DNA from: Billgrantia campisalis
Lineage (GTDB): Bacteria; Pseudomonadota; Gammaproteobacteria; Pseudomonadales; Halomonadaceae
Direction of reading: 5' to 3'
NCBI RefSeq assembly: GCF_022341425.1
Contig: NZ_JABFUC010000003.1
Location: forward strand, 248,001-312,000
Length of the DNA stretch: 64,000 nucleotides
Part shown: one piece after another, positions 26,478 to 36,044 of the stretch
Numbering within the stretch: the first letter of the stretch is position 1
How the letters are laid out: each line of letters begins with the position of its first letter
The notes under the pieces: generated by a model
Database searches by the model: none
The model's input: only the letters and a program-made list of their open reading frames with translations
What the model was told of the DNA's origin: nothing
Made by a program: the position numbers and the translations under genes

Positions 26478-27395
26478 ATGCCGACCCAATCCCTTCCGGA
26501 TCGCGAAACCGCCCACGGCGTGACATACGGCCTGGCGGCCTACGTCATGTGGGGCTGCTTCCCGCTGTTCTTCGCCCTCTTCGAGGGGGTTCCCGCCTTC
26601 GAGATCTTGATCCACCGCGTGCTCTGGTCCTGCCTGTTCCTGATCGGCGTGGTCTCGCTGCTGCGTCGCTGGGGGCCGGTTCGCCTGGCACTGGCCGAAC
26701 CGCAGCGGCTATGGCGGGTGCTGGGCTGCGCGGTGCTGATCGCCGTCAACTGGGGGGTCTATATCTATGCGGTGGAAACCCGCCAGGTGTTCCAGGCCAG
26801 CCTCGGCTACTTCCTGACCCCGCTGGTCAACGTGGCGCTAGGCCTGCTGGTGCTGCGCGAACGCATGGCCGGCCTACAGCGAATTGCGGTACTGATAGCG
26901 GCGCTGGCCATCGCCATCCAGCTGGTGCTGCTGGGCAAGGTGCCCTGGATCGGCCTGATCCTGGCGCTGAGCTTCGGCACCTACGGCCTGCTGCGCAAGC
27001 AGGTGCCGCTGGACGGTCTCTCGGGGCTGTTCGTGGAGACCCTGCTGCTGCTGCCCCTGGCGCTAATGGCCCTGACCTGGCTGTCGATGGCCGAGCTATC
27101 GAATTTCTTCTCGGCCCCGAACGCCAGCCTGCTGCTGATGGCCAGCGGCGTCGTCACCGCCCTGCCGCTGCTGGCCTTCGCCGGCGCCGCCCGGCGCCTG
27201 CGGCTGGCCACCCTGGGCTTTCTGATGTACCTCAACCCGACCATCCAGTTCTTCATCGCTTTGCTGGTGTTTCGCGAGCCGCTGGTGCCCGTCCAGTTGG
27301 CCTCCTTCATGATGATCTGGGCGAGTCTGGCACTCTACTCCTGGTCGGCCTGGCAGTCTCGGGCGAGCGCCGTGCCGGCTGGCAAGCCTCGCTGA
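26478..27395 (+). CDS. rarD: EamA-family transporter RarD
   Basis: 305 residues with about ten hydrophobic helices from two EamA/DMT repeats. RarD signatures are MWGCFPLFFALFEGVP, EILIHRVLWSCLFL and NWGVYIYAVETRQVFQASLGYFLTPLVNVALG. RarD was named from chloramphenicol sensitivity; the transported compound is not established. The gene is single and divergent from the amidase gene across about 140 bp. Confidence 0.88.
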   Translation: MPTQSLPDRETAHGVTYGLAAYVMWGCFPLFFALFEGVPAFEILIHRVLWSCLFLIGVVSLLRRWGPVRLALAEPQRLWRVLGCAVLIAVNWGVYIYAVETRQVFQASLGYFLTPLVNVALGLLVLRERMAGLQRIAVLIAALAIAIQLVLLGKVPWIGLILALSFGTYGLLRKQVPLDGLSGLFVETLLLLPLALMALTWLSMAELSNFFSAPNASLLLMASGVVTALPLLAFAGAARRLRLATLGFLMYLNPTIQFFIALLVFREPLVPVQLASFMMIWASLALYSWSAWQSRASAVPAGKPR

Positions 27396-27545
27396 CCCCC
27401 CGAGCGCTGTTCGCAACCTGCCTTTTTTGGGCCAGCGGTCGCCGCCGACGCTTGTCGAGAGCCTGGCGCTGCCGTGAGCCCGGACGCGGGCCGGCCTGGA
27501 AGGGCTGGACCGGCGCTTTCTGCGTCAGTATCGCGACTGACCGGG

Positions 27546-29147
27546 TCAGGCCGCCTCGGGCTGCTCGGGCTGGTAGCCGACCCGGAAACCGCCCCAGTGC
27601 TTGCCCGCCACGAAGACCGGCACCGAGAGGTCGTGCATGATCTCGCCGGTATCCCGCTTGTAGGTCTGCAGCAGCAGCGGTTCCTGATGGGTCGCGCAGC
27701 GCTGGCCGGTGGGATCCTCGTAGATCCGCTTGCTGCGGCAGAATTTCAGGTCGTGCTCATAGTCGCCCTTCGGCGGCTGGCTGACCTTGCGGTTGTGGGT
27801 CGGCACATAGCCCCGGCGATCGATGCCAATGGCGTAGGCCAGCCCCAGCTCGTCGAGCATCGGCTCCTGAATGTCGGGGAAGTGCTGATCGGTGAAGCTG
27901 TCGTACTCGGTTCGGTAGAGCACGGGGTTGGTGCCGGCAATGGGTGTATAGCGCGGCTCGAACAGGCTGCGCTCATCCAGCTCGCCGCGCTTGAGGGCTC
28001 CTTCGAGCAGCTTGCCGACCCGCTCCGCCGCCTGTCGGGCCGCCTCCAGCGCCTGCTGGTGGCGCCCTTCCAGGCGCTGCTGGGCCAGGGCACCGTCCAC
28101 GGCTTCCGCCGCCTCCATCAGCGAGCGCGCCTGGCAGGCCAGCCCGTGCATATCGCGGTTGCCCTCCTCGGTCTCCGTCTCCAGGGTCGTCAGGGTGCCG
28201 GCGACCCGCTGGGTATGGCGGTTGGTGTCATCCATGGCCTCGGCAATGGAGCGGATCTCGCTCTCGACCTGATCGAAATCGCCGGTAATCGAGGAGAGCT
28301 GCTCTCCCACACCGTGCATCTCCTTGGCCCGCTCCCCCACCCGCTGCATCAGGTGGCCGATGGTGTCCACCACGCGATGGCTGCTCTCACCGATGTCGCC
28401 AACCAGCGCCTCCACGTTGCGTGTCGCATCTGCGGTGCGTCCGGCCAGCTGGCGTACCTCGCCGGCAACCACGGCGAACCCTCGGCCATGCTCGCCGGCG
28501 CGCGCCGCCTCGATGGAGGCATTCAGCGACAGCAGATTGGTCTGTTCGGCGATCTCCTCGATCAGCGAGGTCACATGGCGCACGCTGTCGGCCTTCTCGC
28601 TGAGCGCGTTGAGCAGCCCCAGCGCCTCCTCGGAACGCTCCGCCAGGGCCTGCATCTCCTCGATCACCTGGTCCAGCGACTCACGGCTGACATGACTTGC
28701 GTCACGAGACCGACTCGCCAGGGTCGCCACATTGGAGGCGCTGGCGGCGACCTGCTCGATGGCCGAGGTGATCGCGGCCATGCTCGACGAGGCTTCACGT
28801 ACCACCGCCTCCTGACGGTCCAGACGCTGGTCCATCTGATCGGCGTGGTGGGATACCTCGGCCGAGGCAATGGCGGCATTGCTGGCCCGGTCGATCAAGC
28901 CATGGGCCATGCGACGCAGCGACAGGTAGTCCCGGGTTGGCGCCATCCAGGCGCTCACCCGCGCCTCTTCCAGCTCATTGGCGCTGGCCCGGAACACCCC
29001 GACCACCCCCGACAGCGCCAGCAGCGCGCCGGCCAGCACACCGCAGATCAGGGCCGCGGCGGCCAAGCGCGCCTCCCCGACCAGACTCAGCAAGAAAAGG
29101 CCAGCAGCGAGCAGAATCAAGCCTGCCAGCCACATCAGCATCCGCAT
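27546..29147 (-). CDS. methyl-accepting chemotaxis protein with C-terminal sensor domain
   Basis: 533 residues. Two adjacent hydrophobic helices (about 5-24 and 28-52) leave almost no periplasmic loop. The signalling hairpin is clear at about 195-235 ([20 protein letters not shown], then [15 protein letters not shown]). About 140 residues after the hairpin form a separate domain from about 390, with [45 protein letters not shown] and GGFRVGY, resembling Cache-like sensing modules found at the C termini of some chemoreceptors. Sensing is therefore probably cytoplasmic. No che genes are nearby. Confidence 0.82.
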   Translation of the reverse strand: MRMLMWLAGLILLAAGLFLLSLVGEARLAAAALICGVLAGALLALSGVVGVFRASANELEEARVSAWMAPTRDYLSLRRMAHGLIDRASNAAIASAEVSHHADQMDQRLDRQEAVVREASSSMAAITSAIEQVAASASNVATLASRSRDASHVSRESLDQVIEEMQALAERSEEALGLLNALSEKADSVRHVTSLIEEIAEQTNLLSLNASIEAARAGEHGRGFAVVAGEVRQLAGRTADATRNVEALVGDIGESSHRVVDTIGHLMQRVGERAKEMHGVGEQLSSITGDFDQVESEIRSIAEAMDDTNRHTQRVAGTLTTLETETEEGNRDMHGLACQARSLMEAAEAVDGALAQQRLEGRHQQALEAARQAAERVGKLLEGALKRGELDERSLFEPRYTPIAGTNPVLYRTEYDSFTDQHFPDIQEPMLDELGLAYAIGIDRRGYVPTHNRKVSQPPKGDYEHDLKFCRSKRIYEDPTGQRCATHQEPLLLQTYKRDTGEIMHDLSVPVFVAGKHWGGFRVGYQPEQPEAA

Positions 29148-29296
29148 GGCGACATCCCTCTTTGTTATTGATGTGCCAAGCAGCTTACCGCCTTGTCATC
29201 GAGGGCTGTCTTGTACTTTGGCCTGACAGACCAAAGCCCGACTCAAGTGACTGCCGTCTCTGCCGATAACAGGTGCTCGCCTCCGTCCCAACGGAC

Positions 29297-29322
29297 CGCC
29301 GCCGCCCGGGTGGGCGGCGGCG
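29297..29322 (-). terminator. GC-rich hairpin downstream of metY
   Basis: A perfect 11-bp stem CGCCGCCGCCC (29297-29307) with its complement (29312-29322) and a 4-nt loop lies 23 bp after the metY stop. There is no U tract on the minus strand, so termination may need Rho or be inefficient. Confidence 0.45.
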
Positions 29323-29345
29323 AAGTGACAGCATGGCGGCGGGTG

Positions 29346-30620
29346 TCAGGCTTGGCTGGCGGCCAGCGCCTGATCCAGGTCGGCGATGATGTCGTCGACA
29401 TGCTCGATGCCGATGGAGAGGCGCACCATGTCGGCGGTGACCCCGGCCGCCTTGAGCTCTTCGTCATTGAGCTGACGATGGGTGGTGGAGGCGGGGATCG
29501 ACGAGCAGGTCTTGGCGTCGCCGATATTGACCAGGCGCAGGATCAGTCCCAGCGCGTCGTAGAAGCGGGCACCGGCTTCGCGCCCGCCCTGGATGCCGAA
29601 GCTAAGGATGCCCGAAGCCCGACCGCCCATGTATTCCTGGGCCAGGCCGTGGTCCTTGTGGTCCGGCAGGCCGGCATACTGGACCCAGGTGACCAGCGGA
29701 TGGTCCTGGAGATAACGGGCGACCGTCAGGGCGTTGTCGCAGACACGCTCGATGCGCAGCGACAAGGTTTCCAGCCCCTGCAGCAGGTTCCAGGCCGCCT
29801 GGGCCGAGAGCGCCGCCCCCATGTTGCGCAGCGGCACCACCCGGGCACGGCCGATAAAGGCGGCTTCGCCCAGGTCCCGGGTATAGCAGACCCCGTGATA
29901 GGAGACATCCGGCTCGTTGAGTAGCGGGAAGCGCTCGGCGTGCTCGGCCCAGGGGAACTTGCCGGAATCGACGATCACCCCGCCTACGGTGGTGCCGTGC
30001 CCGCCGATATACTTGGTGGCGGAGTGCACCACGATATCGGCGCCGTGCTCGATGGGTCGCCACAGGAAAGGCGTCGGCACGGTGTTGTCGACGATCACCG
30101 GCACCCCGTGGCGGTGCGCCACTTCGGCGAGTCTCGCCAAGTCCACCACGCTGCCGGAGGGGTTGCCCACGCTCTCACAGAAGACCGCCTTGGTGCGCGC
30201 ATCGATCAGCGACTCGATGCCGGCGAGATCGTCCTTATCGGCAAAGCGCACCTCAATGCCCTGGCGCGGCAGCGTATGGGCGAACAGGTTGTAGGTGCCA
30301 CCGTAGAGCTCGCTGATCGAGACGATGTTGTCGCCGACTTCGGCAATAGTCTGGATCGCATAGGTGATGGCCGCCATGCCCGAGGCCACCGCCAGGCCGG
30401 CGATCCCCCCCTCCAGCGCCGCCAGACGCTGCTCGAGCACCGCGCAGGTGGGGTTCATGATCCGCGAATAGATGTTGCCCTCGACCTTGAGGTCGAAGAG
30501 GTCGGCACCGTGCTGGGCACTGTCGAAAGCGAAGGACGTGGTCTGATGGATGGGCACGGCCACGGCGTTCTGATTGTCGGGCTGGTAGCCGTGGTGCAGG
30601 GCGAGGGTCTCGAGCTTCAT
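29346..30620 (-). CDS. metY: O-acetylhomoserine aminocarboxypropyltransferase (MetY)
   Basis: 424 residues, PLP-dependent Cys/Met metabolism enzyme that makes homocysteine (or methionine) from O-acetylhomoserine and sulfide (or methanethiol). Family features: NIYSRIMNPTCAVLEQRLAALEGG, SGMAAITYAIQTIAEVGDNIVS, the PLP lysine in SATKYIGGHGTTVGG, and ASTTHRQLNDEELKAAGV near the end. The length and the LKVEGNIYSR context favour MetY over MetB or MetC. ATG 30620 is preferred over 30653 because the conserved protein begins MKLETLALHHG. SulP is divergent 130 bp away. Confidence 0.9.
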   Translation of the reverse strand: MKLETLALHHGYQPDNQNAVAVPIHQTTSFAFDSAQHGADLFDLKVEGNIYSRIMNPTCAVLEQRLAALEGGIAGLAVASGMAAITYAIQTIAEVGDNIVSISELYGGTYNLFAHTLPRQGIEVRFADKDDLAGIESLIDARTKAVFCESVGNPSGSVVDLARLAEVAHRHGVPVIVDNTVPTPFLWRPIEHGADIVVHSATKYIGGHGTTVGGVIVDSGKFPWAEHAERFPLLNEPDVSYHGVCYTRDLGEAAFIGRARVVPLRNMGAALSAQAAWNLLQGLETLSLRIERVCDNALTVARYLQDHPLVTWVQYAGLPDHKDHGLAQEYMGGRASGILSFGIQGGREAGARFYDALGLILRLVNIGDAKTCSSIPASTTHRQLNDEELKAAGVTADMVRLSIGIEHVDDIIADLDQALAASQA

Positions 30621-30750
30621 GGCGTGTCCTTGCTGGTGTGTCTGGAATGTCATCCGATGCTACCCAACACTCACCCCGGGCACCAATATCGTTTAGTCTC
30701 GATGGAAAACCGCTATCGCCCGCTCTCCCCTGACCCAACGGCGAAACCGC

Positions 30751-32463
30751 ATGCTCAAGCGTTACCTGCCCATTCTCACCTGGCTGCCCCACTACAACCG
30801 CCGGCTGTGCGGCGCCGATCTGCTGGCCGGGGTGATCGTCACCGTGATGGTCATCCCCCAGTCGCTGGCCTACGCCATCCTCGCCGGCCTGCCGGCGGTG
30901 GTCGGCCTCTATGCCAGCATCCTGCCGCTGCTTGCCTATACCCTGCTGGGAACCAGCAGCACGCTGGCCGTGGGGCCGGTGGCGATCATTGCGCTGATGA
31001 CCGGCGCCGCGCTGGCGGGGGTGGCCACCCCCGGCACACCGGAGTATCTCCAGGCGGCCCTGGTTCTGTCGCTGCTCTCCGGCGGGATGTTGACCCTCAT
31101 GGGTCTGCTGCGCCTGGGTTTTTTCACCAACTTTTTGAGCCATCCGGTGATCGCCGGCTTCCTCTCCGCCTCGGGCATCCTGATCGCCGCCAGCCAGGCC
31201 GCCCATCTGCTCGGGGTGGAGGCCAGCGGCTATACGGTGGCCAGCCTCAGCCTAAGCCTGGCCGGCAACATCGGCGAGACCCACTGGCCGACACTTGCCA
31301 TTGGAGGCGGGACCCTGGTCTTTCTGGTCTGGGTGCGCCGGCGGGGCAAGGCGGCACTGCTGCGGCTTGGGCTTCCCACCGCACTGGCCGCGCTGCTGGC
31401 AAGGGCCGGGCCGGTGCTCGCCGTGGTGGTCACCACCCTGCTTGCCTGGTGGCTGGCGCTGGACCAGCGGGGCGTGGCGGTGATCGGCGACATCCCCGGC
31501 GGGCTGCCGCCCTTCACCCTGCCTGGCTACGACACTTCGCTATGGCGGGCCCTGCTGGTCCCGGCGCTATTGATCAGCATGGTAGGGTTTGTCGAGTCGG
31601 TCTCCATGGGCCAGATGCTGGCCGCCAAGCGCCGCCAGCGCATCTCGCCCAATCAGGAACTGGTCGCCCTGGGGGGCTCCAACATCGCCGCGGCCTTCTC
31701 GGCCGGCATGCCGGTCACCGGCGGCCTGTCACGCACGGTCATCAACTTCGACGCCGGCGCCCAGACGCCGATGGCGGGGCTCTTCGCCGCCCTCGGCATC
31801 GCCGCCGTCACCCTGGCCCTGACACCGCTGCTCTACCATCTGCCGATCGCCACCCTGGCCGCCACGATCAGCGTCGCGGTGCTGACCCTGGTCGATATTC
31901 CCATGATTCGCCAAACCTGGCGCTACTCCCGCAGCGACTTTTCGGCGATGGCGGTGACCATCGTCCTAACCTTGGTCGAGGGCGTCGAGGCCGGCATCAT
32001 CGCCGGGGTGCTGCTCTCCATCGGGCTCTTTTTGTATCGCACCAGCCGCCCCCACAGCGCCCTGGTCGGCCGGATACCCGGCACAGAGCACTTCCGCAAC
32101 GTCGAGCGCCACGACACCGAAAGCGCCAGCCACGTGGCGCTGCTGCGCATCGACGAGAGCCTCTACTTCGCCAACGCCCGCTACCTGGAGGACACCGTCT
32201 ATGCCCTAGTGGCCAGCCGACCGGCGCTCGAACACGTGGTGCTGATCTGCTCGGCGGTGAACCTGATCGATGCCTCGGCACTGGAGAGCCTCGACGCCAT
32301 CAACGCCCGGCTCAAGGACTCTGGCGTCACCCTCCATCTGGCCGAGGTCAAGGGGCCGGTGATGGACCGGCTCAAGCGCAGCGACTTCCTCGATGACATG
32401 ACCGGTCGGGTGTTTCTCAGCACCTACGCCGCCTGGCACGAGCTGTCACGTGACGCCACATGA
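30751..32463 (+). CDS. SulP-family anion transporter with C-terminal STAS domain
   Basis: 570 residues. The membrane part (about 20-430) carries SulP motifs: GVIVTVMVIPQSLAYA, GLYASILPLLAYTLLGTSSTLAVGPVAI, and GGSNIAAAFSAGMPVTGGLSRTVINFDAGAQTP. A cytosolic STAS domain follows from about 455 (SHVALLRIDESLYFANARYLED, CSAVNLIDASALESLDAIN). SulP proteins move sulfate, bicarbonate or dicarboxylates; the anion cannot be told here. Sulfate would fit the divergent sulfide-using metY, but this is only positional. Confidence 0.88.
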   Translation: MLKRYLPILTWLPHYNRRLCGADLLAGVIVTVMVIPQSLAYAILAGLPAVVGLYASILPLLAYTLLGTSSTLAVGPVAIIALMTGAALAGVATPGTPEYLQAALVLSLLSGGMLTLMGLLRLGFFTNFLSHPVIAGFLSASGILIAASQAAHLLGVEASGYTVASLSLSLAGNIGETHWPTLAIGGGTLVFLVWVRRRGKAALLRLGLPTALAALLARAGPVLAVVVTTLLAWWLALDQRGVAVIGDIPGGLPPFTLPGYDTSLWRALLVPALLISMVGFVESVSMGQMLAAKRRQRISPNQELVALGGSNIAAAFSAGMPVTGGLSRTVINFDAGAQTPMAGLFAALGIAAVTLALTPLLYHLPIATLAATISVAVLTLVDIPMIRQTWRYSRSDFSAMAVTIVLTLVEGVEAGIIAGVLLSIGLFLYRTSRPHSALVGRIPGTEHFRNVERHDTESASHVALLRIDESLYFANARYLEDTVYALVASRPALEHVVLICSAVNLIDASALESLDAINARLKDSGVTLHLAEVKGPVMDRLKRSDFLDDMTGRVFLSTYAAWHELSRDAT

Positions 32464-32526
32464 CGCTATAGTGGCCGGCACATGCCTTGCCATGACGGCC
32501 ACCTTCAGGGAGCGAGGGGGGATCCG

Positions 32527-33648
32527 ATGACTCATACCGCGACACATGCCGGCACCCTCGAGCAGGGAGACGAGGGTCTGCGCGCCGTCGGCGACTGGAC
32601 GCTGCCCCACCACTCACGGCTAAGGCGCGAGGTGGCGAAGGTGCGCGGCACCGAGACGCTGGATCTGACGCCGCTTGGCCGGCTCGACACCTCCGGCGCC
32701 GTGCTGTTGGTGGAGCTGCTCGGGGCCCAGCGGGTGCTCAGGGTGGGCGACTGGGCCCCGGCCCTGCCCGCCGAACAGCAGGCGCTGCTGGTGGCGGTCG
32801 CCGATGCCATGCGCGAGCCACTCGACATTGCCCCGCCCTCGGTCTTTCCGCCGCTGGCCGCCCTGGCCGACCTCGGCCAGCGGGTCGCCGGCTTGGGGCA
32901 TCAGCAGTTTCAACTGATCGGCTTCATCGGCGTGACGCTGGCCAGCCTGGTAAGCGGGCTGCTGCGCCCCCGCCGCTGGCGTATCACCGCGCTGGTGGCC
33001 CAGCTGCAGCAGAGCGGGCTCAACGCCATTCCCATCGTGGCCCTGCTCACCTTCCTGGTCGGTGCCGTGGTGGCCTTTCTCGGCGCCACCGTGCTCCGGG
33101 ACTTCGGCGCCACCATCTACACGGTCAACCTGGTGGCCTACTCCTTCCTGCGGGAGTTCGGCGTGCTGCTGGCGGCCATCCTGCTGGCGGGGCGAACCGC
33201 CAGCGCCTTTACCGCCCAGATCGGCGCCATGAAGGCCAACGAGGAGCTCGATGCCATCCGCACCCTGGGCCTGAGCCCGGTAGAGCTGCTGGTGCTGCCG
33301 CGGGTGCTGGCGATGATGATCAGCTTGCCGATCCTGACCCTGGTCGGCATGCTCAGCGGTATGCTGGGGGGCGCCCTGGTATGCAGCCTGGCGCTGGAGA
33401 TCCCCCTTGCGCAGTTCCTGGCCATCCTGCAGCGCGACATCCCGCTCAACCACTTCCTGGTCGGCCTCGCCAAGGCGCCGCTGTTCGCCTTCCTGATCGC
33501 GGTGATCGGCTGCCTGGAAGGCTTCAAGGCCGCCGGCAGCGCCCAGTCGGTCGGGGAGCACACCACCTCCAGCGTGGTACAGTCGATCTTCATGGTCATC
33601 CTGCTCGATGCCCTGGCCGCGCTCTTCTTCATGGAGATGGGCTGGTGA
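32527..33648 (+). CDS. MlaE-family ABC permease with N-terminal STAS-like domain
   Basis: 373 residues. Residues 1 to about 110 look like a degenerate STAS domain (LDLTPLGRLDTSGAVLLVELL), the role played by separate MlaB in E. coli. The MlaE/YrbE permease core starts near residue 130, with FGVLLAAILLAGRTASAFTAQ, IGAMKANEELDAIRTLGLSP and QRDIPLNHFLVGLAKAP. Such permeases move phospholipid between inner membrane and MCE proteins. It is the first gene of a four-gene operon; the next gene starts inside its stop codon. ATG 32527 has GAGGGGGG upstream. Confidence 0.87.
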   Translation: MTHTATHAGTLEQGDEGLRAVGDWTLPHHSRLRREVAKVRGTETLDLTPLGRLDTSGAVLLVELLGAQRVLRVGDWAPALPAEQQALLVAVADAMREPLDIAPPSVFPPLAALADLGQRVAGLGHQQFQLIGFIGVTLASLVSGLLRPRRWRITALVAQLQQSGLNAIPIVALLTFLVGAVVAFLGATVLRDFGATIYTVNLVAYSFLREFGVLLAAILLAGRTASAFTAQIGAMKANEELDAIRTLGLSPVELLVLPRVLAMMISLPILTLVGMLSGMLGGALVCSLALEIPLAQFLAILQRDIPLNHFLVGLAKAPLFAFLIAVIGCLEGFKAAGSAQSVGEHTTSSVVQSIFMVILLDALAALFFMEMGW

Positions 33649-34430
33649 GCGGCGCCGGCGAGACGGTCATTGAGGTGCGCGACCTGGTCAACCGCTTCGG
33701 CAGCCATTGCGTGCACGAGAACCTCGACCTGGACATTTACCGCGGCGAGATACTCGGCGTGGTCGGCGGCTCGGGAACCGGCAAGTCGGTCCTGCTGCGC
33801 AGCATCGTCGGGCTCAAGCGCCCCGATGCCGGCAGCATCCGGGTACTCGGCGAGGATCTGCAGCGCCTGCCTGCCGATGAGCGCTCACGACTCGAGCGCC
33901 GCTTCGGCGTGCTGTTCCAGCGCGGCGCCCTGTTTACCTCGCTCAACCTCCAGGAGAACGTTGCCCTGCCGCTGATCGAGCACAGCGGGCTCACGCGCGC
34001 CGATGCCGAGCATCTGGCCCGGGTCAAGCTGGCCCTGGTCGGTCTTCCCCCCCAGGCGGCCCGGCTCACCCCGGATGCCCTCTCCGGCGGGATGGTCAAA
34101 CGAGCGGCCCTGGCGCGGGCCCTGGCCATGGACCCCGAGGTACTGTTCCTCGACGAACCGACGGCCGGGCTCGACCCCATTGGCGCCGGCGCCTTCGACC
34201 GCCTGCTGCTGACCCTGCGCGATGCTCTGGGACTGAGCGTCTTTCTTGTCACCCACGATCTCGATACGCTGTACAGTACCTGCGACAGGGTGGCAGTGCT
34301 GTCAGACCGGCGAGTACTGGTCGCCGAACGCCTCGCGGTGGTGGAAGCCACCGACAATGAGTGGATTCGCGACTACTTTCACGGTCCCAGGGGACGCGCA
34401 GCCAGCCAGGCCGCGCAGCGAAAGGAGTAA
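33645..34430 (+). CDS. MlaF-like ABC transporter ATPase
   Basis: 261 residues, one ABC ATPase domain. Walker A GGSGTGKS (about 38-45), the Mla-type signature LSGGMVKRAALARALA, Walker B LFLDEPTAGLDP and the switch VTHDLDTL are present. It would power lipid movement by the STAS-MlaE permease. Translation starts at GTG 33645, overlapping the permease TGA (GTGA), so expression is coupled. It ends 5 bp before the MCE gene. Confidence 0.9.
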   Translation: MSGAGETVIEVRDLVNRFGSHCVHENLDLDIYRGEILGVVGGSGTGKSVLLRSIVGLKRPDAGSIRVLGEDLQRLPADERSRLERRFGVLFQRGALFTSLNLQENVALPLIEHSGLTRADAEHLARVKLALVGLPPQAARLTPDALSGGMVKRAALARALAMDPEVLFLDEPTAGLDPIGAGAFDRLLLTLRDALGLSVFLVTHDLDTLYSTCDRVAVLSDRRVLVAERLAVVEATDNEWIRDYFHGPRGRAASQAAQRKE

Positions 34431-34435
34431 CACCC

Positions 34436-35374
34436 ATGGAAACCCGCGCCCACCATGTCATTATCGGCCTCTTTACCGTGCTGGCCGCTGCCGGCGGCGT
34501 ACTGTTTGCCGTCTGGCTGGGGCAAGGCACCGCCGACCGGGATTTCGCCCACTTCGAGGTGTTCTTCGATCGCTCGGTCAGCGGGCTGAGCGTTGGCAAC
34601 GCCGTGGAGTACAGCGGCGTGCGGGTCGGCGATGTCACCGACCTACGGCTCGACCCAACGGATCCGCGCAACGTGCTGGCCCGCATCCGGGTCCGCAGTG
34701 ACGTGCCGGTCAAGCAGGACACCCGAGCGCGCCTGGCGCTGGCCAATATCACCGGGAGCATGTCCATTCAGCTCCACGGCGGCACGCCGGAAAGCCCGCC
34801 GCTGCTCGCCGTGGGAGAGCGGCCGCCGCGTATCGTGGCCGACCCCTCCCCGATCGGCGCGCTGCTCGAGGATAGCGAAGAGCTGATGGCCAGCGTCAAC
34901 AGTGTGCTGGCCGGCCTGGAGGCGCTACTCTCGGAAGAGAACACCGCCAAGGTGACCCGCATCATCGCCAACCTGGAGCGCACCAGTGACCAGCTTGCGG
35001 CCCTGGGCGGCGGCTCCTCACAGCTGATGGAGCAGCTCGAAGCACTCATCGAGGAGGCAATCGGTGCGATCGGCGAGCTTGGCGCCGTGACGCGCCAGAC
35101 CGGCACCCTGCTCGACAACCAGGGCGAACGCATCGTGCTCGGCGCCCGGGAGACCACTGAGAGCCTCGCCCGCACCGCCCGCGGGCTCGAGTCGCTGCTG
35201 GCCGATCATCAGGGTGCGCTGGAAAGCGGCCTGCAGGGAATCCAGGGGCTGGGGCCCGCCTCGGCGGAGCTGCGCCGCACCCTCGGGACCCTGAACCGGA
35301 TCGTTCGCCGTCTCGAGGAAAGCCCCGCCGACTTCCTGATGGGCCGCGACGGCATCGAGGAGTTCTCACCATGA
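34436..35374 (+). CDS. MlaD-family MCE domain protein
   Basis: 312 residues. One N-terminal membrane helix (about 8-29) anchors a single MCE domain (about 37-115: VFFDRSVSGLSVGNAVEYSGVRVGDV, ARLALANITGSMSIQLHGG), followed by a long helical region rich in Leu, Glu and Ala. MCE proteins form periplasmic rings that carry lipids between membranes. The helical tail is longer than in E. coli MlaD (183 residues), closer to the single-MCE proteins of other lipid transport operons. AAAGGAG precedes ATG 34436. Confidence 0.88.
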   Translation: METRAHHVIIGLFTVLAAAGGVLFAVWLGQGTADRDFAHFEVFFDRSVSGLSVGNAVEYSGVRVGDVTDLRLDPTDPRNVLARIRVRSDVPVKQDTRARLALANITGSMSIQLHGGTPESPPLLAVGERPPRIVADPSPIGALLEDSEELMASVNSVLAGLEALLSEENTAKVTRIIANLERTSDQLAALGGGSSQLMEQLEALIEEAIGAIGELGAVTRQTGTLLDNQGERIVLGARETTESLARTARGLESLLADHQGALESGLQGIQGLGPASAELRRTLGTLNRIVRRLEESPADFLMGRDGIEEFSP

Positions 35375-35985
35375 GACACCTGACCATCGCCTCGCTGCTG
35401 CTGGCAGTGTCGCTGCTCGGCGCCTGCACCCTGGTACCGACGCGCGAGCCATCAAGCCTCTACGCCCTGCCCGCCGAGCCGCTGGCCGAAGGCACCGCGG
35501 TCGGTACCGCCCCGGAGATGACCCTTCACCTGGCCACTCCGCAAGCCGGCCGCCTGCTCGACAGTGCGCGGATCGTGGTCCTGCCCGAGCCCCATCGCCC
35601 CAGCGTCTACCAGGGAGCGCGCTGGACGGATGACGCCCCGGTGCTGCTCCGCGACCGCCTACTGGATGGCTTTCGCGAGGATGGCCGTCTGTCACGCCTC
35701 ACCCATGGGGAGTCGTCGCTACCCAGCGACCTGACCCTGGTCAGCGACCTGCGCGCTTTCCAGAGCGAATATATCAACGACCTTCCCGACGCGGTGGTAA
35801 CGATCGACGTGCGGCTGGTCGATTCCCGCTCCCGGCGACTGCTGGCCAGCCAGCGCTTCTCCCAGCGCCAAGCCGCCGCAACGACCGAGATCGGGGATGT
35901 GGTCGCGGCGCTCGGTCTGGCCACGGACCGCCTGGTCCAGGAGCTGGTGGACTGGACCCTGGGCGAGGCGCACCGGCACCGTTAG
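35371..35985 (+). CDS. ABC-type transport auxiliary lipoprotein (PqiC/YmbA-like)
   Basis: 204 residues with a lipoprotein signal; lipobox LLGAC puts the modified cysteine at residue 19. The remainder matches the ABC-transporter auxiliary component family (LYALPAEP, RIVVLPEPHRPSVYQGARWTDDAP, LLRDRLLDGF). PqiC in the analogous Pqi system is an outer-membrane lipoprotein that docks the MCE tube. Its ATG overlaps the MCE gene stop (ATGA). It completes a permease-ATPase-MCE-lipoprotein operon. Confidence 0.82.
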   Translation: MRHLTIASLLLAVSLLGACTLVPTREPSSLYALPAEPLAEGTAVGTAPEMTLHLATPQAGRLLDSARIVVLPEPHRPSVYQGARWTDDAPVLLRDRLLDGFREDGRLSRLTHGESSLPSDLTLVSDLRAFQSEYINDLPDAVVTIDVRLVDSRSRRLLASQRFSQRQAAATTEIGDVVAALGLATDRLVQELVDWTLGEAHRHR

Positions 35986-36044
35986 CAGACCGCGCGACAT
36001 CGATACTTCTTAAGAGGCTCAATGCCTATTGGCAATATCGACGG

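Noticed and set aside
27396..27545. Possible gene fragment between rarD and the chemoreceptor
   Set aside because: A short frame ending RRFLRQYRD is open for only about 20 codons with a stop before it. There is no support for a real or decayed gene.
30621..30750. Possible SAM riboswitch before metY
   Set aside because: The gap is only 130 bp, shared with a divergent gene, and I see no SAM-I or SAM-II type conserved core or terminator-antiterminator pair.
29940..32396. 818-codon plus-strand open frame
   Set aside because: It crosses antisense metY and a wrong frame of the SulP gene. The second half is Arg/Gly/Pro/His-rich nonsense.
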